Assembly: GCA_963920525.1 (NCBI GenBank)
Contig: OY986440.1
Coordinates: 19,316,068-19,380,067, forward strand
Reading direction: 5' to 3'
Source of the DNA: Dichetophora obliterata
Taxonomy: Eukaryota; Arthropoda; Insecta; Diptera; Sciomyzidae
DNA: 64,000 nt
The translations under genes were made by a program, and so were the position numbers. Under the pieces are notes generated by a model that worked only from the letters and a program-made list of their open reading frames with translations, searched no databases and had not been told where the DNA came from. Shown piece after piece: positions 10,246 through 21,130 of this stretch; position 1 is the stretch's first letter; each line of letters starts with the position of its first letter.

Positions 10246-10700
10246 TACGTCTTCACTGTATAAAACTTTCGGTATTATAGCAAGTTTGTGCAAACACAAC
10301 CAAAACTTAAAATATTTTATAGCAGACATCAGCACAAACCTAAAAACAGCCAAACACACTGTCGAATAGAGTGCGCAAACACTTGTTTGCGCAGACAATC
10401 TGTGTAGTCTATTTGGCACTTTATGCAAACGTATTGGAGCGTGTTGTAGCGCTACACAAAATTGCTGTATGACCAATGCGTATAAGTAGTTAACGAAATC
10501 GTAACAAAACGTGACAAAACTAAGATTTTTACCAAAATATTAAGATATTAGGACTCAGGCTTAGAACTTTTTATTTTTTAAAATTTTTTATGACTATATA
10601 ACATATACACATTAAAAATAAATATTTATAAAATTTTCCCGTCTAGGAGGGGGGCAAGTTCCCCCCACTGCACCCCCCTGTGGACGCCTATGCCTACCCC

Positions 10701-11186
10701 TGTACTAACTTTCAGTACTCTAGTGTTAATATTATACAATACACAAAGTTTTTCTTATATTGCCACGCCCCTGTTTCGAATATCGCCCACTTTTTTAGAC
10801 GGGCACCTCGGCGTCTGATATCTCTATCTGTTGACAAAAATTGTGGCAATTGGGCAAGTACTTTAGGAGTTATCGATGTACTTACATTTTAAAAAAAAAA
10901 CCAACCAACTTGAGAACCTCCTCCTTTTTGAAATCGATTAAAAATTTGGTTTTTTTTATTTTTCTAAGTCAATTTTTTGCTGAGATATCCGACTTTAAGT
11001 GGAAAAGGATAACTTTGTCTTTGATCATCAATATCTCAGCAACTAATGATCGCACAGAAAACTAAAGTGCGGTTCTTAAGACCAAAGTAAATTTCCTACA
11101 AAAGTAATTCATTCGTTTCTGATTTTTCATTTTTGAATCATTGATTTCAGTTTGAAAAAAGTGCAAAAATTACTTTTTCGGTTGTT
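10701..11186. other. Remainder of tandem array and AT-rich DNA
   Basis: 10701-10800 is one more unit of the ATTGCCACGCCC array. After that nothing is recognisable. Confidence 0.4.
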
Positions 11187-11190
11187 TTAA

Positions 11191-11892
11191 GGTACTATTA
11201 CAGTGTGTAAAAAATTAAAAATCAATTTTTCGTTTTTTCGTGAGAATATGGTTCTTTAAAGTTTTAAGAATACGTATACAAAATTTTAGAAAAAAAATAT
11301 CAAATAAAAAAAAGTTATTACATATATTATATTCGTATGTCGCGTGATATTCAAGAACCTTCAAATCTTTAGTCGCGTTTTTCTCGAAACAAGGTTTTTC
11401 GAATCAGCTTCTAAGATATCTGGAGTTCTACTTGATCGATTTCGATGTGATCCTTATGGACCTTGTTAAGCACTAGACCTATTAAAAGCCAGAAAACTTT
11501 ATATTTTTTTGTATGGCTGAAAGTTACGGCAAAAAAGGGTGTTTTTTGGACATTTTTTCAACGCATGCCATTTTTTATTTTTTATTTTTTTTTTATTTGC
11601 GTAGGTTGAGTGCTCAACTACAACCCTTAACCCAAGAATGCACTTTGATTTATTACTTTTAGAAGCTTTGTAAGTGCTGGAGACAAGAAGCCAATTGCAA
11701 CAATTTGTTAAACACGCTAACTTCAACGCCCTTTTAAAAAATTGACAACAACTATAAGACAAAAAAAAAATTTTTTTTCCTTCTGAATAATTCTTTATCA
11801 TGTAAAATATTTGAATCATTAATATTAATAATACTAGGTAAAAAAAATTAATAAAAAAGTTGTTTTTTATAGCTACACACTGTAATAGTACC
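11191..11892. mobile_element. TTAA-flanked TIR element (702 bp)
   Basis: The 19-base TIR GGTACTATTACAGTGTGTA is perfect at both ends (11191-11209 and inverted at 11874-11892), and TTAA flanks each end (11187-11190, 11893-11896). No transposase is visible in any frame. TTAA target choice suggests mobilisation by a piggyBac-type enzyme, although the GG start is not the canonical CC. Confidence 0.78.
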
Positions 11893-11896
11893 TTAA

Positions 11897-13041
11897 GAAA
11901 CCAACCCTAATTTTGTAATTATTCCCTAAAAGTCCTAATGTTTCTAGGTTTTTTTTTTTAGCTCTTTCTATGCCCTAAAAGCCCTGACTAGTTTTAGTCC
12001 GGATCGGTTAGAATTAGGAGCACGCGTATTGCTTCTTAAAAATCAATTATAGACGATTAAAGAAAAATTTTTTTATTTTTCTAAAAATTTTGCTCAAAGA
12101 ATCAGAATTCTAATTTTTTCGGCCCTTAAACTTGAAACTATAATCTTTAAAATGCTTTTTTTTAAATAACGATACGATGCTTTTTCAAGAAGTAACAGCC
12201 TTTCAAAAATCACTATAAAAACCAGAAACTATTAGTGGTCAAAATTTTGAACATAGCGACTGTCAAAATTCTGAACATATCTTTTTTCTCTTTAATAAAA
12301 AAAAAGTTGTTTTGTCTCTTTGTTTTGTGTGGAGTCCCATGAAAAGAAAAAAATTTTTTTGCTTCTCCTAAAATTTGGGCTATTTTGTTTATAGGGTGCG
12401 ATATGTACCCATCTTTTTGTTACACACCAATAACAAAAAAAGAAATAACTAATTTCAAGTTTAAATAACGTAAATGACATAACAAAACAACAACGCGATT
12501 TAAACAAATCTCGGTTAAAGCCGTTTGCAACAGCAACAATTTAAAAAAAAAAAACTACAATTCGAATAGCTGACTTTGAAATCTAGCTCAACTTTTGTGT
12601 GACTTCTGTCCAATCCGAGCTTAACTTGAAATTGAATCATGAAGAAAAAGTACAACATAATTAAAGAGAGCGTCTAGTAAAGAAAAGAGGGTTCACATTA
12701 TCAAATTTTTCTTCAAAACGTTGGTCCAACAACGATAGAACATTAAATTCCATGGAATTTGACAGAAATAAAAATTTAAAATTTTTTTGTGTATGTATAT
12801 ATTTTTAAATATCAAAATAAAAAAAACCTCACTTTACTTAACAAAGAGGCGCATGCGCCACTTGAGTCACATTTGCCCACCGTTGATAATATGTATAACA
12901 TTTATTTTTTATACGATATTTTCCAATTAAACATCACTACAAACACTCATTGATAGATATTTTTTGCTCAGCTATAAAAAATGATTCTTTGATTGAAATA
13001 ATATTGACCACTTATTAAAATCAATCATAGATCGATACATA
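11897..13041. other. AT-rich DNA without recognised features
   Basis: A short internal duplication (GTCAAAATTTTGAACATA and GTCAAAATTCTGAACATA) lies at 12237-12275. Otherwise nothing supported. Confidence 0.4.
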
Positions 13042-13117
13042 TATTGGGTTGGGGAAAAAGTATTCGGCGTTTTTTTAGTAAAAATAAACCTTTTATTTTT
13101 AATAAAAAATGAATTTA

Positions 13118-13915
13118 TTAACCCAAATATTTTCCATTCTTTTCAACTACCTTCTGCCATTTTTGGGTTAAGACCATGATTCCTTTATTATAACATTCCG
13201 AGCTTTTATCGTTTCAAAACTGACTTAGGTGGTTTTCGCAATCATCTTTTGAGGTTAATTTATTCCCAGCAAGGGTGTGTTGAAGAGATCGGAACTTCGG
13301 ATAATCTGACGGTGCAATGTCAGGACTGTACGGTGGATGCATCAAACTTACCAGTTAAATTCTTTAAGTTTTTGTCGGGTCAATAAAGAAGTGTGGGACA
13401 CAGCATCACCTTCCTTGTCGTCAAACCCGGCTTTGACACCGTTCTTGGAGCTTCACCTTTTTTCGACCAAGACCGTTTCCGAACAATATTATCGTACGTG
13501 ATCCACTTTTCATCACCTGTTACCATACGTTTCAAAATTGGCTCGATTTCGTTTCGTTTTAGTAGCGAATTGCAGATAGAAATTCGGTCCATTACATTTT
13601 TTGCACTAAGTTCATTAGGCACCCAAACATCAAGCTTTTTTTTTAAACCAACTTTCTTCAAATGGCTTAAAACTGTTTTGTGGTCGATCTTCAGTTCCTT
13701 AGCAATGTCGTGGCAATGTCACATGACGGTTTTTTTGAACCTTATTCATTATTTCATCGACTTTTTCGGTGATGGGCCGACCAGAGCGAGGAGCATCTTT
13801 GACTTCAAAATTTCCAGAACGAAATCGAGCGAACTATTTCCTGGCAGTTTATTGGGATAGAGTACCTTCACCATAAACCTAAGTAAAATTGTAAAATATG
13901 ACGTATTTTTTCTGA
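13118..13915 (-). pseudogene. mariner transposase, internally deleted
   Basis: From N to C, conceptual reading gives ARSGRPITEKVDEIM-like text, then KELKIDHKTVLSHLKKVGL (helix-turn-helix), WVPNEL, and RMVTGDEKWITYDN with the first catalytic Asp. At about 13360-13385 it jumps straight to the PPYSPDIAPSDY block with the last Asp. The segment that normally carries the second Asp (in an HDNARPH-like motif) is missing, a loss of roughly 75 codons. The C-terminus ends KVVEKNGKYLG at a TAA at 13118-13120. Frameshifts break the N-terminal third. The WVPNEL and YSPDIAPSDY motifs are diagnostic of the DD34D mariner family. Confidence 0.85.
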
Positions 13916-13985
13916 AATTTCACTCAACTTTGCTTTGCAATAATTTTTGACACGATGCACCAATATCAGCAAAATGATCACAAAT

Positions 13986-15166
13986 AACACTGTGATAGTT
14001 TTTGACCCGAAAAAAATTAACTTCGATGAATCCTTTTTGAACTATTAAGGGGGAGTCCCCTGAGTGCGAAAGTACATTTGGAAGTGTCAGATTGGCTGCA
14101 GTTTTTGAGAATCGGTATATATCCATTTTTCATGGATATAGCTAAGTCTGCGGAAAGTTTCAAATCTGGTGTCTATTTTTGTCCTTCCTATAAGTTGTTT
14201 TAACAACAAATACTCAACATTTAAAGTTTTACTAGTTTAAATGCTATTTAAAAGTATTTTTATTCAAAAAGTGGTGCAAAATTGAGATAAATTCACCATA
14301 TTATTAACGATAAATTCAAAGAAATGCAAAATTTTAAAAAATAACCGTTACATAAACATCATCCAACTTGGATTGCAAATTCCAGCAAAGGTCTGCTAAA
14401 AGAGAATTTAATCTTTTTTCACTATACCAATGCTCTAACTGAGCTGAAACTTGATGAAATCGTTCACCATGTTCATCTGATTCCGATGGCAATTGGAGGT
14501 CGAAGTAATCTTGGTGGTAAAGAAGAAAATGTATTTTTAATGACATGTTGACATTAATTTTTTCAAAGTAAAGGAGAAAGAGAGAAAACAACGACAATGT
14601 TGAAACAGTAAAAACTTTTGATCACAAAGTGGCTTGAGTATTTCGCTTTAGAATACACTTCAACAATTTTGTGTCATGATTTAATTTCAACAAATAAATA
14701 TTAACGTTATTGCACAAAGATATTTTATTAAAGTTGTTTAATTATAATTAATTTACTTAAGAAAAAAAATGAAACAAATAAATAAAAGTCCAATATTTTG
14801 ATTTTGAAGCTTAACTTGAGGGCTATGCTAGGAAAGTCTTTATAAGATGGCTAAAAAACCTGAAAAAATGGATGAAAATGGTCAAAAATCGTTACTTTTG
14901 ATCGACATTAATGGTTTAAATTACGTGAAATTTTGAAAAAAAGTCAAAACATTCCGTAAAAGAAAGTTAAGAAGGCAAAAAAAACTAATACAGTCGAATA
15001 AAATTTTTTTAAATAGCGTAGAACTACCTATATCCATGAAAAATGGATACATACCGATTTCTCAAAAACTGGAGCCAATCTGGCTCTTCCAATTGTATTT
15101 TTGCACTCAGGGGACTCCCCCTAATAGTTCATAAACGAAGTTAATTTTTTCGACTATCACAGTGTT
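13986..15166. mobile_element. Long-TIR element nested in the mariner
   Basis: The arms 13986-14145 and 15015-15166 are inverted copies (AACACTGTGATAGT ... GGGGGAGTCCCCTGAGTGC ... CCATTTTTCATGGATATAG), with about 85% identity by eye. The outer 60 bases of the right arm are contiguous with the mariner 5' end and could be mariner leader. In that case the left arm includes an inverted duplication of it, and the transposon proper starts at AGGGGGAGTCCCC. The interior encodes a fragment of a transposon-associated protein (14334-14555). Confidence 0.65.
14334..14555 (-). pseudogene. Fragment of GERFHQ/LADLCW-type transposon-associated protein
   Basis: The minus-strand frame reads NVNMSLKIHFLLYHQDYF, then SDEHGERFHQVSAQLEHWY and LLADLCWNLQSK. 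From memory, MSLKIHFL...SDEHGERFHQDI...LADYCW is a recurrent block in many uncharacterised, repetitive arthropod proteins. I cannot name a characterised family. Only about 74 codons are open here and upstream coding is unreadable, so this is a relic. It sits centrally in a TIR element, which suggests the block belongs to the autonomous partner of that element. Confidence 0.55.
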
Positions 15167-15293
15167 ATCAGCTGATTTGTCTTCTGTTAAGAAAAAAAAA
15201 AGTGTTGCCAGATGCAGCTTACCGTTTCAATGTTATGACACTTTGAAATCAAGCGAACTCGAAAACGCCGAATACTTTTTCCCCAGCCCAATA

Positions 15294-17560
15294 TCATATT
15301 TTCGATCAGAAATAAAACAAAACAAAAAATAATTCTAAATAATATTTATTTATGATATAACCTTTTTACTACAGTTAAGGATTAGTTTTAAGACTACATA
15401 TTAGTTTAGTTCTGGTTCAAATCTAGCCTTCTTGGCTACTGAATTCAGTACTATTCCTAGTATTTCTATATACTTTGTATTTATTTAAACCATGTTTGTA
15501 TATGTTACTGTGTGAAATGGATTGTACTTAAAATAAAAATACAAAATACAATACAATAATTTGTTTAAACAAAATTAATTCATTTTTTACCAAAAACAAG
15601 CTATTCATGGATCGATGTTTTTTCAAATGCAAGTTTTTCAGCAAATGCATCTCTCTGTATTTGCTGTACTTATATAGAAATAAAGGTTTTGTGCATAAAA
15701 CCAGAAAGATTGTTTTAAGTTTTGTTGGTTTTTTCTATTGTTTTAATTTATTTATTTTTAACTCTCTTTTGCCTGCCTCCTAAAGAGCTAGAACTATTGT
15801 TATCGTTGCTGGCGTTCGTTCTAATCACTTTCGGTTCTATACTATTGCGCCCTCCAGCAGCTTTTCTCTGCTAAAATTGTGATTGTTGTGTTTGTAAGAA
15901 ACACACTTTTGACAGCAGTGCTTCAGCCAGCCAGCCCACCCACCTTATTTTAACACAGACTGACTGACTGGATTCTTCAGGCATGTTTTTGTTGTTGTTG
16001 TTTCTACTGTCCAAAACAATTGTCGCACTTTCTTTTGTTTTAACGGCAGTTTTTTTCAGTTTATTTGCACTTAAATACTTTTAAGCCTTAAATGCTGATG
16101 CTTTAAAAGAATGTAAGACTGCTTAGTTTTTTCTTCGACTGCGAATTGAATCATTTTTAGACGTTTTTGAAAATTTTTTTAAATATAGCGACTATACCGC
16201 GCAAAAGTTAACTGCAACAGAAGCAACCAATTATTCCTTATGTAAGGCAAATAAAAATATAAAAATTCTAAAAGAATGCGAAGCGTCCTTACGAGTAAAC
16301 AAATGGGTGAGAATGGGTGAATGGGTTTGCTGAGCACTTAAAATCTGTATTTAAGCCGAATCCAACCAGCAACAATTTTGAGATTCCCAACTTGTCTACT
16401 CAAGCGAGGAAAAGCCCAAGCTCGACCAAACTTCGTCACAATTTTTTTTAAATTTATTTTTAAAGTTGAATTGTTCGAATTTTGTTGTGCCATTGCATTT
16501 ACACAGCTTTTTGCTTCGTTGGAAATGAAAAATAAAATCCATTTCTTTTCGGTAGAAGTTTGCGTAAAATAAGACTATGTAAAAAGAATTGCGATAAAAT
16601 ACAAAATAAAGCGAGTAGTGAAGCAAATTCTTGTTGGTACTTTTCTTTAACTAAAAAAAAAATTGTGCTTCTATAAATTTTAATTAAAAGATATTCCATT
16701 AATGACATTTGTTTTTTCACAAAAAATAATTGCACGTAAAAATACCTTTCAATTGAACTTGAGAACATAGAAATCGGTTAAGAATTCCTTAAATGGCGCC
16801 AATTTTAACTTTTCTTTTTTTTTCGTCAAAAACTGAGTGCTATCTTATATATTTACTACCATACAAAATGCTCCCATTTTGTCAAATCTTTTACAAATCC
16901 TTATTCTACTCAAAGTTATACAGAAAGGAAGTGAAACGACATTGAGAAGTCAAATTAGGTGCAATGGACTCTTAACATATCCCTCATTAAGAATTTCAAT
17001 AAAGTTTGATTGTGCTTTTTTTCCAATTTCGTCACACTGTGTTAAAGTTCAAGAAAAATAATATATGTTATTAAGTCGGCTTTTTTTTTTGACCGTGAGT
17101 GTAGTTTTAACATTTTATTGTTGCCTTCCATATAAAAAAGTCCTAATATATTACAACTGTGAAAGCTATGTTTATTGAAGTGTCGTAATCAAACAGCTGT
17201 TTCTTATTTGCATTTATTTAACTTATAAATTTTTGTTGTAAAATTTTAGGACAATATGACAATATGGCATGATAGCACACCTTGTGAATACCCCAAATTC
17301 ACTTAGCTGCCTATTCGCCTAAGAGGGTAACAGCACAAAAGATAGTTTGTGTTAACAGCACAAAATCAATGTTCTGCTGCATTTTTTAGCATTATTGTAA
17401 GAAAATATAATTTTAGCTACCTCCCGCTTTAGCATCATTAGATTCTATTTAAATATAGCCGTTAAAAAATTTACTCAACCGCCTTTTTCGCTTAAGGGCA
17501 CAATATTTGATGGAATTTAATTGAGTGACGCTAAGCTAAATATACTGCATTTGAAAATTT
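15294..17560. other. AT-rich DNA, no gene recognised
   Basis: The segment at 15760-16030 is more complex (TGC-rich, GTTGTTGTTG) and may be ancestral intron. Neither coding nor inverted repeats could be supported across this 2.3-kb stretch. CACACCTTGTGAATACCCC at about 17277 resembles the terminus of the element at 61751-62200 and may be a relic of the same family. Confidence 0.35.
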
Positions 17561-17571
17561 ACTTCTAAGTA

Positions 17572-18660
17572 GGTTAGATTAGGTTTGGTACAGGTGGCTG
17601 AGTCGGTAGACGACTCTTACACTTGAGGCCAGTGAAGGCCCATTGTGAGACCACATAATCTCTTAAAACCTAATAGAGATTTCCCTCCTCAAACCAGCTC
17701 GAGAGGATAATAAATTTAAGGATATGCTTGATTTCCAGGCATGAGACTTCGGCAAGTTCATTTAAAAAGGGATGGCCCAAAGTAGCCATTCTCAAGTTAG
17801 CTAAAGTTTAGCTAAAGCCAGACATTCGCAGAGGAGGTGCTGAACATTTTTTACCTCCTCCTCACATCTGCAGCTTCTGCAGAAATCGTTTGATGTCAGT
17901 CCCAACCGAAGAGCGTGCGCTCCGTTCAGGCAGTGACCCGTTAGGATTCCTACTATTTTTAACAGGTTTACCCTGCTTAATTCAAGCAGTGAGTTGGTGC
18001 GTTTTAAGTCGTAGGTAGGCCATGTTAGCTTAGTTATCCAACATGTATCAAGGTGTTCCCAGCGTTCTTGTGCAAGACTTGAGGATCTGTTCTTGCACTG
18101 GAGTTTATAGGAGGAAATGGGTATACCAATAAAGTCCTCATTTAAGAGGGTGTTAGAGGTCGTACCCTTCCTTGCCAATTCGTCAGCCATATTATTTCCC
18201 TCGATATCCCTATGTCCGGGTACCCATATGAGGTGGATCCTGAGTAGCCTTGCCATCTCGTTAAGAGATCTGCGGCACTCAGAGAGAGTTTTAGAATTTT
18301 CGATATTTGAGTTCAGTGCTTTCAGTGCAGCTGGGCTATCTGAAAAGATGGAAATACTCTTTCCTTCAAGGTCTTTTTGACTTAGAATCATAGCGGTTTC
18401 GTGAATAGCCATCATTTCCGCTTGGTAAACACTACAATAGTTTGGAAGTTTAAAGGACGCTTCGATTTCGAGATCTTGGGAGAAACTACCTCCCCCTACT
18501 TGTTCTCGAAGTTTGAATCCAGGGTTTTGAGGGGGATTTTGTTTGCCCAGTCTAGCCGTGAAGGGATGAGAACTGCGTAGTTCTTTTCAAGATTTCAGCT
18601 AGACACAGAGTAGTCTGTTTTGTCGGGTGCAGAGGAGTTCAGAATAATTAAATAGACTAA
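17572..18660 (-). mobile_element. 5'-truncated LINE with RNase H (I-type), with TSD
   Basis: An 11-bp target duplication, ACTTCTAAGTA, lies at 17561-17571 and 18661-18671. Between them is the 3' end of a LINE on the minus strand: the RNase H domain, a cysteine-rich tail, then a 3' UTR ending near the TAGGTTAGATTAGGTTT motif (plus-strand text). The insertion split an older LINE that continues at 18672. 5' truncation and a direct duplication of this size are the normal outcome of target-primed reverse transcription. Confidence 0.85.
17801..18478 (-). pseudogene. LINE ORF2 C-terminus: RNase H and zinc-knuckle tail
   Basis: The frame is open from YCSVYQAEMMAIHETA (catalytic Glu) through ISIFSDSPAALKAL (Asp) and WVPGHRDIEGNNMADELARKG (His and Asp) to the stop at 17801. 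The order and motifs are those of type I RNase H. The tail, ILTGHCLNGAHALRLG and FCRSCRCEEEVKNVQHLLCEC, is a cysteine/histidine motif shared by I, R1 and LOA-like LINEs. The catalytic set is complete and the frame is intact for more than 200 codons. However, the reverse transcriptase and endonuclease are absent because of 5' truncation. Confidence 0.85.
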
Positions 18661-18671
18661 ACTTCTAAGTA

Positions 18672-19230
18672 AGTTACAGTCACATATGGAACAAACAAGA
18701 ATTTTCCCAAGCCATAAGAAAAGCCTATGAAGAAAACAAATATTGTTCTGCAATTTTCTTAGATGTTTCACAGGCATTTGATAGGGTGTCTGGCATTAAG
18801 GTTTGATACACAAAATAAAACTTTTGTTAACTGTTTACTGCGATAAAATTAAAGAATCATACCTATTTCATACTTTATTACATCTAATTTTCCAATTTCA
18901 GCTGGAGTTCCTCAAGGTAGCGTCCTCTGTCCAGTTTATACCTTTTATTTAGAGGGGATATATTCACTAGCAATCGATTGGTCACTTCAACATTTGCTGA
19001 TGATACAGCTATTTTGACCAACTATTCAAATTCTAAAGTTGCATCCAAGGACCTTAATGAACATCTAGAAATGCTGGAAACATTATTGAGAAACTGGAGA
19101 ATAAGAATCAATAAACTGAAAAGTACGCACGTTATATGTACTTTGCGGACTGAAACATGTAATACCGTTATGCTCAATCAAATACCTATTCCTCAAGCGA
19201 ATAACAAAACCTATTTGAGTGTTCAGCATA
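18672..19230 (+). pseudogene. Jockey-like LINE reverse transcriptase fragment
   Basis: Conceptual reading shows QAIRKAYEENKYCSAIFLDV followed by SQAFDRV (RT motif A) at about 18690-18790. Next come AGVPQGSVLCPVYT (motif B) at about 18900 and TFADDTAIL (motif C, catalytic FADD at 18993-19004). LRNWRIRINKLKSTHV follows. Frameshifts separate the blocks. It is interrupted upstream by the I-type LINE at 17572-18660 and fades into a tandem repeat after 19230. Confidence 0.82.
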
Positions 19231-19242
19231 TTGTTAAAATTA

Positions 19243-19416
19243 AACATGATTATCCAGAAAGAGGCCACGCCCGTCTTGCCTAACATATGAGAGCAATGCT
19301 CTCATCCTTTCACATATAAATTTACAACTAATATAATAGAACATGATTATTCAGAGCGAGACCACGCCCGTCTCGCCCCGCATATGCTGGAGCTAGGCCA
19401 CGTCCGTCTAGCCTCG
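19243..19416 (+). repeat. Imperfect tandem repeat (about 98-bp unit)
   Basis: AACATGATTAT(C/T)CAGA followed by GACCACGCCCGTCT(C/T)GCC occurs at 19243-19282 and 19341-19378. A partial third unit, GCCACGTCCGTCTAGCC, lies at about 19396-19414. Confidence 0.6.
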
Positions 19417-19419
19417 CGT

Positions 19420-20050
19420 AAGTGTGCATAGCTCTAATCAATCGCTCTATTTATAACGAAGAAGCATTTGCGATTTAAGCCATACAAAGATTTAGAATTA
19501 TGTCAGATACTAATAAAAATCAAAATCATTATTGTTATACATATATTTGCTAACTAGACATTTGTTCCTAGAACTGGTTATGAATTTTTATATGTTTATT
19601 TTTAGGTTAAGATTTGATGAATTATTGTTAATTTCTTAGAGAAAAATTCAATAAATGATAATAAGAAACGTTAAACAACGAAAAAAAGAAATATGCAACC
19701 GATCATAGAAATGATGGTTTTTTCGAAATGAAGATTAGATTTTCTTAAGAAAATTTTTAATGAAAAAGTCACTTTTTGTACAAACTAAAATTTAAAATGG
19801 TTTAGTTTCCTTCTGTAAAAAAAATCAAGAATCATCGTATTTTTATGACTCTAGATGAGATCCTGCCCTTGAGTAATGTTAATTTTATACTATATTGGAG
19901 ATGCGTACTGCGACCTAAATGAGATCTATTGTACCTCCTTCTCAAGGCTCCGCAAGGTTGGCGGATTGCAGATTTTCATCCAGACCTAGTTCTCTGATGA
20001 ATTTGAGAATGTTTTTAGGTTCAAGGTATGAAATTTAATCTAGACTCAGC
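19420..20050. other. AT-rich DNA, probably LINE 3' flank
   Basis: No independent feature recognised. The right part (from about 19880) is probably the untranslated end of the LINE relic that follows. Confidence 0.3.
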
Positions 20051-21130
20051 TCATAGTTCCCCAGTGCTAGCTAACAGCTGCGAGCCAAAGCGTCGCAGTT
20101 TGCAAGTAGGTTTACAAGAGTCTCCTTTGCTGCTTCACAGAAGCGGCAGTTATTATTGGTTTCGATGCCCAAGTTCATTTGGCGTTACTTAAGTTTTCAG
20201 TGTCCTGTAAGGAACCCCGTTAGCATTCTTAGATTTGGTTTACCTAAGCTTTTACACACGTTTGCTCTCCGAGTATTAAAATATCTGAGTAGCAATTTGG
20301 ATTGTCTTAGCTTTAGAAGGCTTTTTCAAAGTTGCTAACGTTTGTGCCGCTCCTCCCTTCTTAGGTCTTCTTTAATAGAAAGTGTGCCCAATCTGCAGAA
20401 TGGTTCTGATCCTATAAACTTTGTGGCTGCCCTCCGTCGCGCTAAGCCATCAGCTTCTTCGTTACCTTGTATTCATTTGTGTCCTGGGACTTGAGTATAG
20501 TAACGGTTGTATTTTTGCCTAGTTCATTGCGTTTTTTTTTTGGGCATTACTATGGTATTCTCGATGATATCTCTGAGGAAACTAGTGCTTGAATTGCTTC
20601 TTGGCCACAATTATATCCTGACATTTGTATTTCCGGTCCAGGTTGAACTGCGCACATAGGATTGCGCACACCCCTGCGCCTATACCTTCTAATGTTTTGG
20701 AGCCATCCGTGTATCATGTGATATGCTGTGTGGTTTCTTGATTTGCGATATAATCTCGCTGTCCCACTCTTTCTTGGTACTAGGCTTAATTTCGAAGTGT
20801 TTTTCGACGTTGTACCTTTTTACCATATCGTCTCTTGGTAGATCGATGTAAGGGGTATGCTTTGCAATATCCTTCTTCTCTTTACTGCTTATAGTTAGAA
20901 ATCATAGCAGAGTTCGCTAAGCTACTCCCTCTATGACAAGGTGTAAGGGTGTTTGGTCCAGAATTACTTCTAGTGCTGCTGTAGGGCAGGTCCTCAAGGC
21001 ACCTGTGATGCATACTCAGGCCAGTCTCTGAACCGTTGTTAGCATATTCCTCATTTTGGTTAGCTTCGTTCTTTCAGTCCATGCTATTGCACCATAGGTG
21101 AGGATGGGTCTCTCACCATCATGGTATATA
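20051..21130 (-). pseudogene. Decayed LINE: RT thumb, RNase H region and zinc-knuckle tail
   Basis: Reading the minus strand gives ERPILTYGAIAWTERTKLTK at about 21060-21120, then VCITGALRTCPTAALE near 20965-21010. Both are typical of the region after the RT domain in R1/LOA/I-type elements. The end shows NNNCRFCEAAKETLVNLLAN (about 20095-20160), the Cys tail. Stops and frameshifts are frequent. It is a different copy and probably a different family from the LINE at 17572. Confidence 0.75.

Larger units (their letters stand above)
8176..10692. mobile_element. hAT-like element with 8-bp TSD, carrying a nested Tc1
   Basis: The ends CAAGGGCATCCGCAG and CTGTGGACGCCTATG are inverted repeats (11 of 15 match). 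Both are directly flanked by CCTACCCC (8168-8175 and 10693-10700), a perfect 8-bp target duplication as hAT transposases make. Next to each end lie G-rich or C-rich runs. Without the nested Tc1 (8579-10245) the element is only about 0.85 kb and has no transposase, so it is nonautonomous. The tandem array around it is cut cleanly, which supports the boundary. Confidence 0.8.
13044..15291 (-). mobile_element. mariner element, interrupted
   Basis: The terminal repeat TTGGGTTGGGGAAAAAGTAT at the left matches the inverse of the right end (TTGGGCTGGGGAAAAAGTAT), continuing through TCGGCGTTTT. TA lies outside both ends (13042-13043 and 15292-15293). Subtracting the nested inverted element (about 1.18 kb) leaves 1.07 kb. 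Allowing for an internal deletion in the transposase, this agrees with the usual 1.3 kb. Confidence 0.85.
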
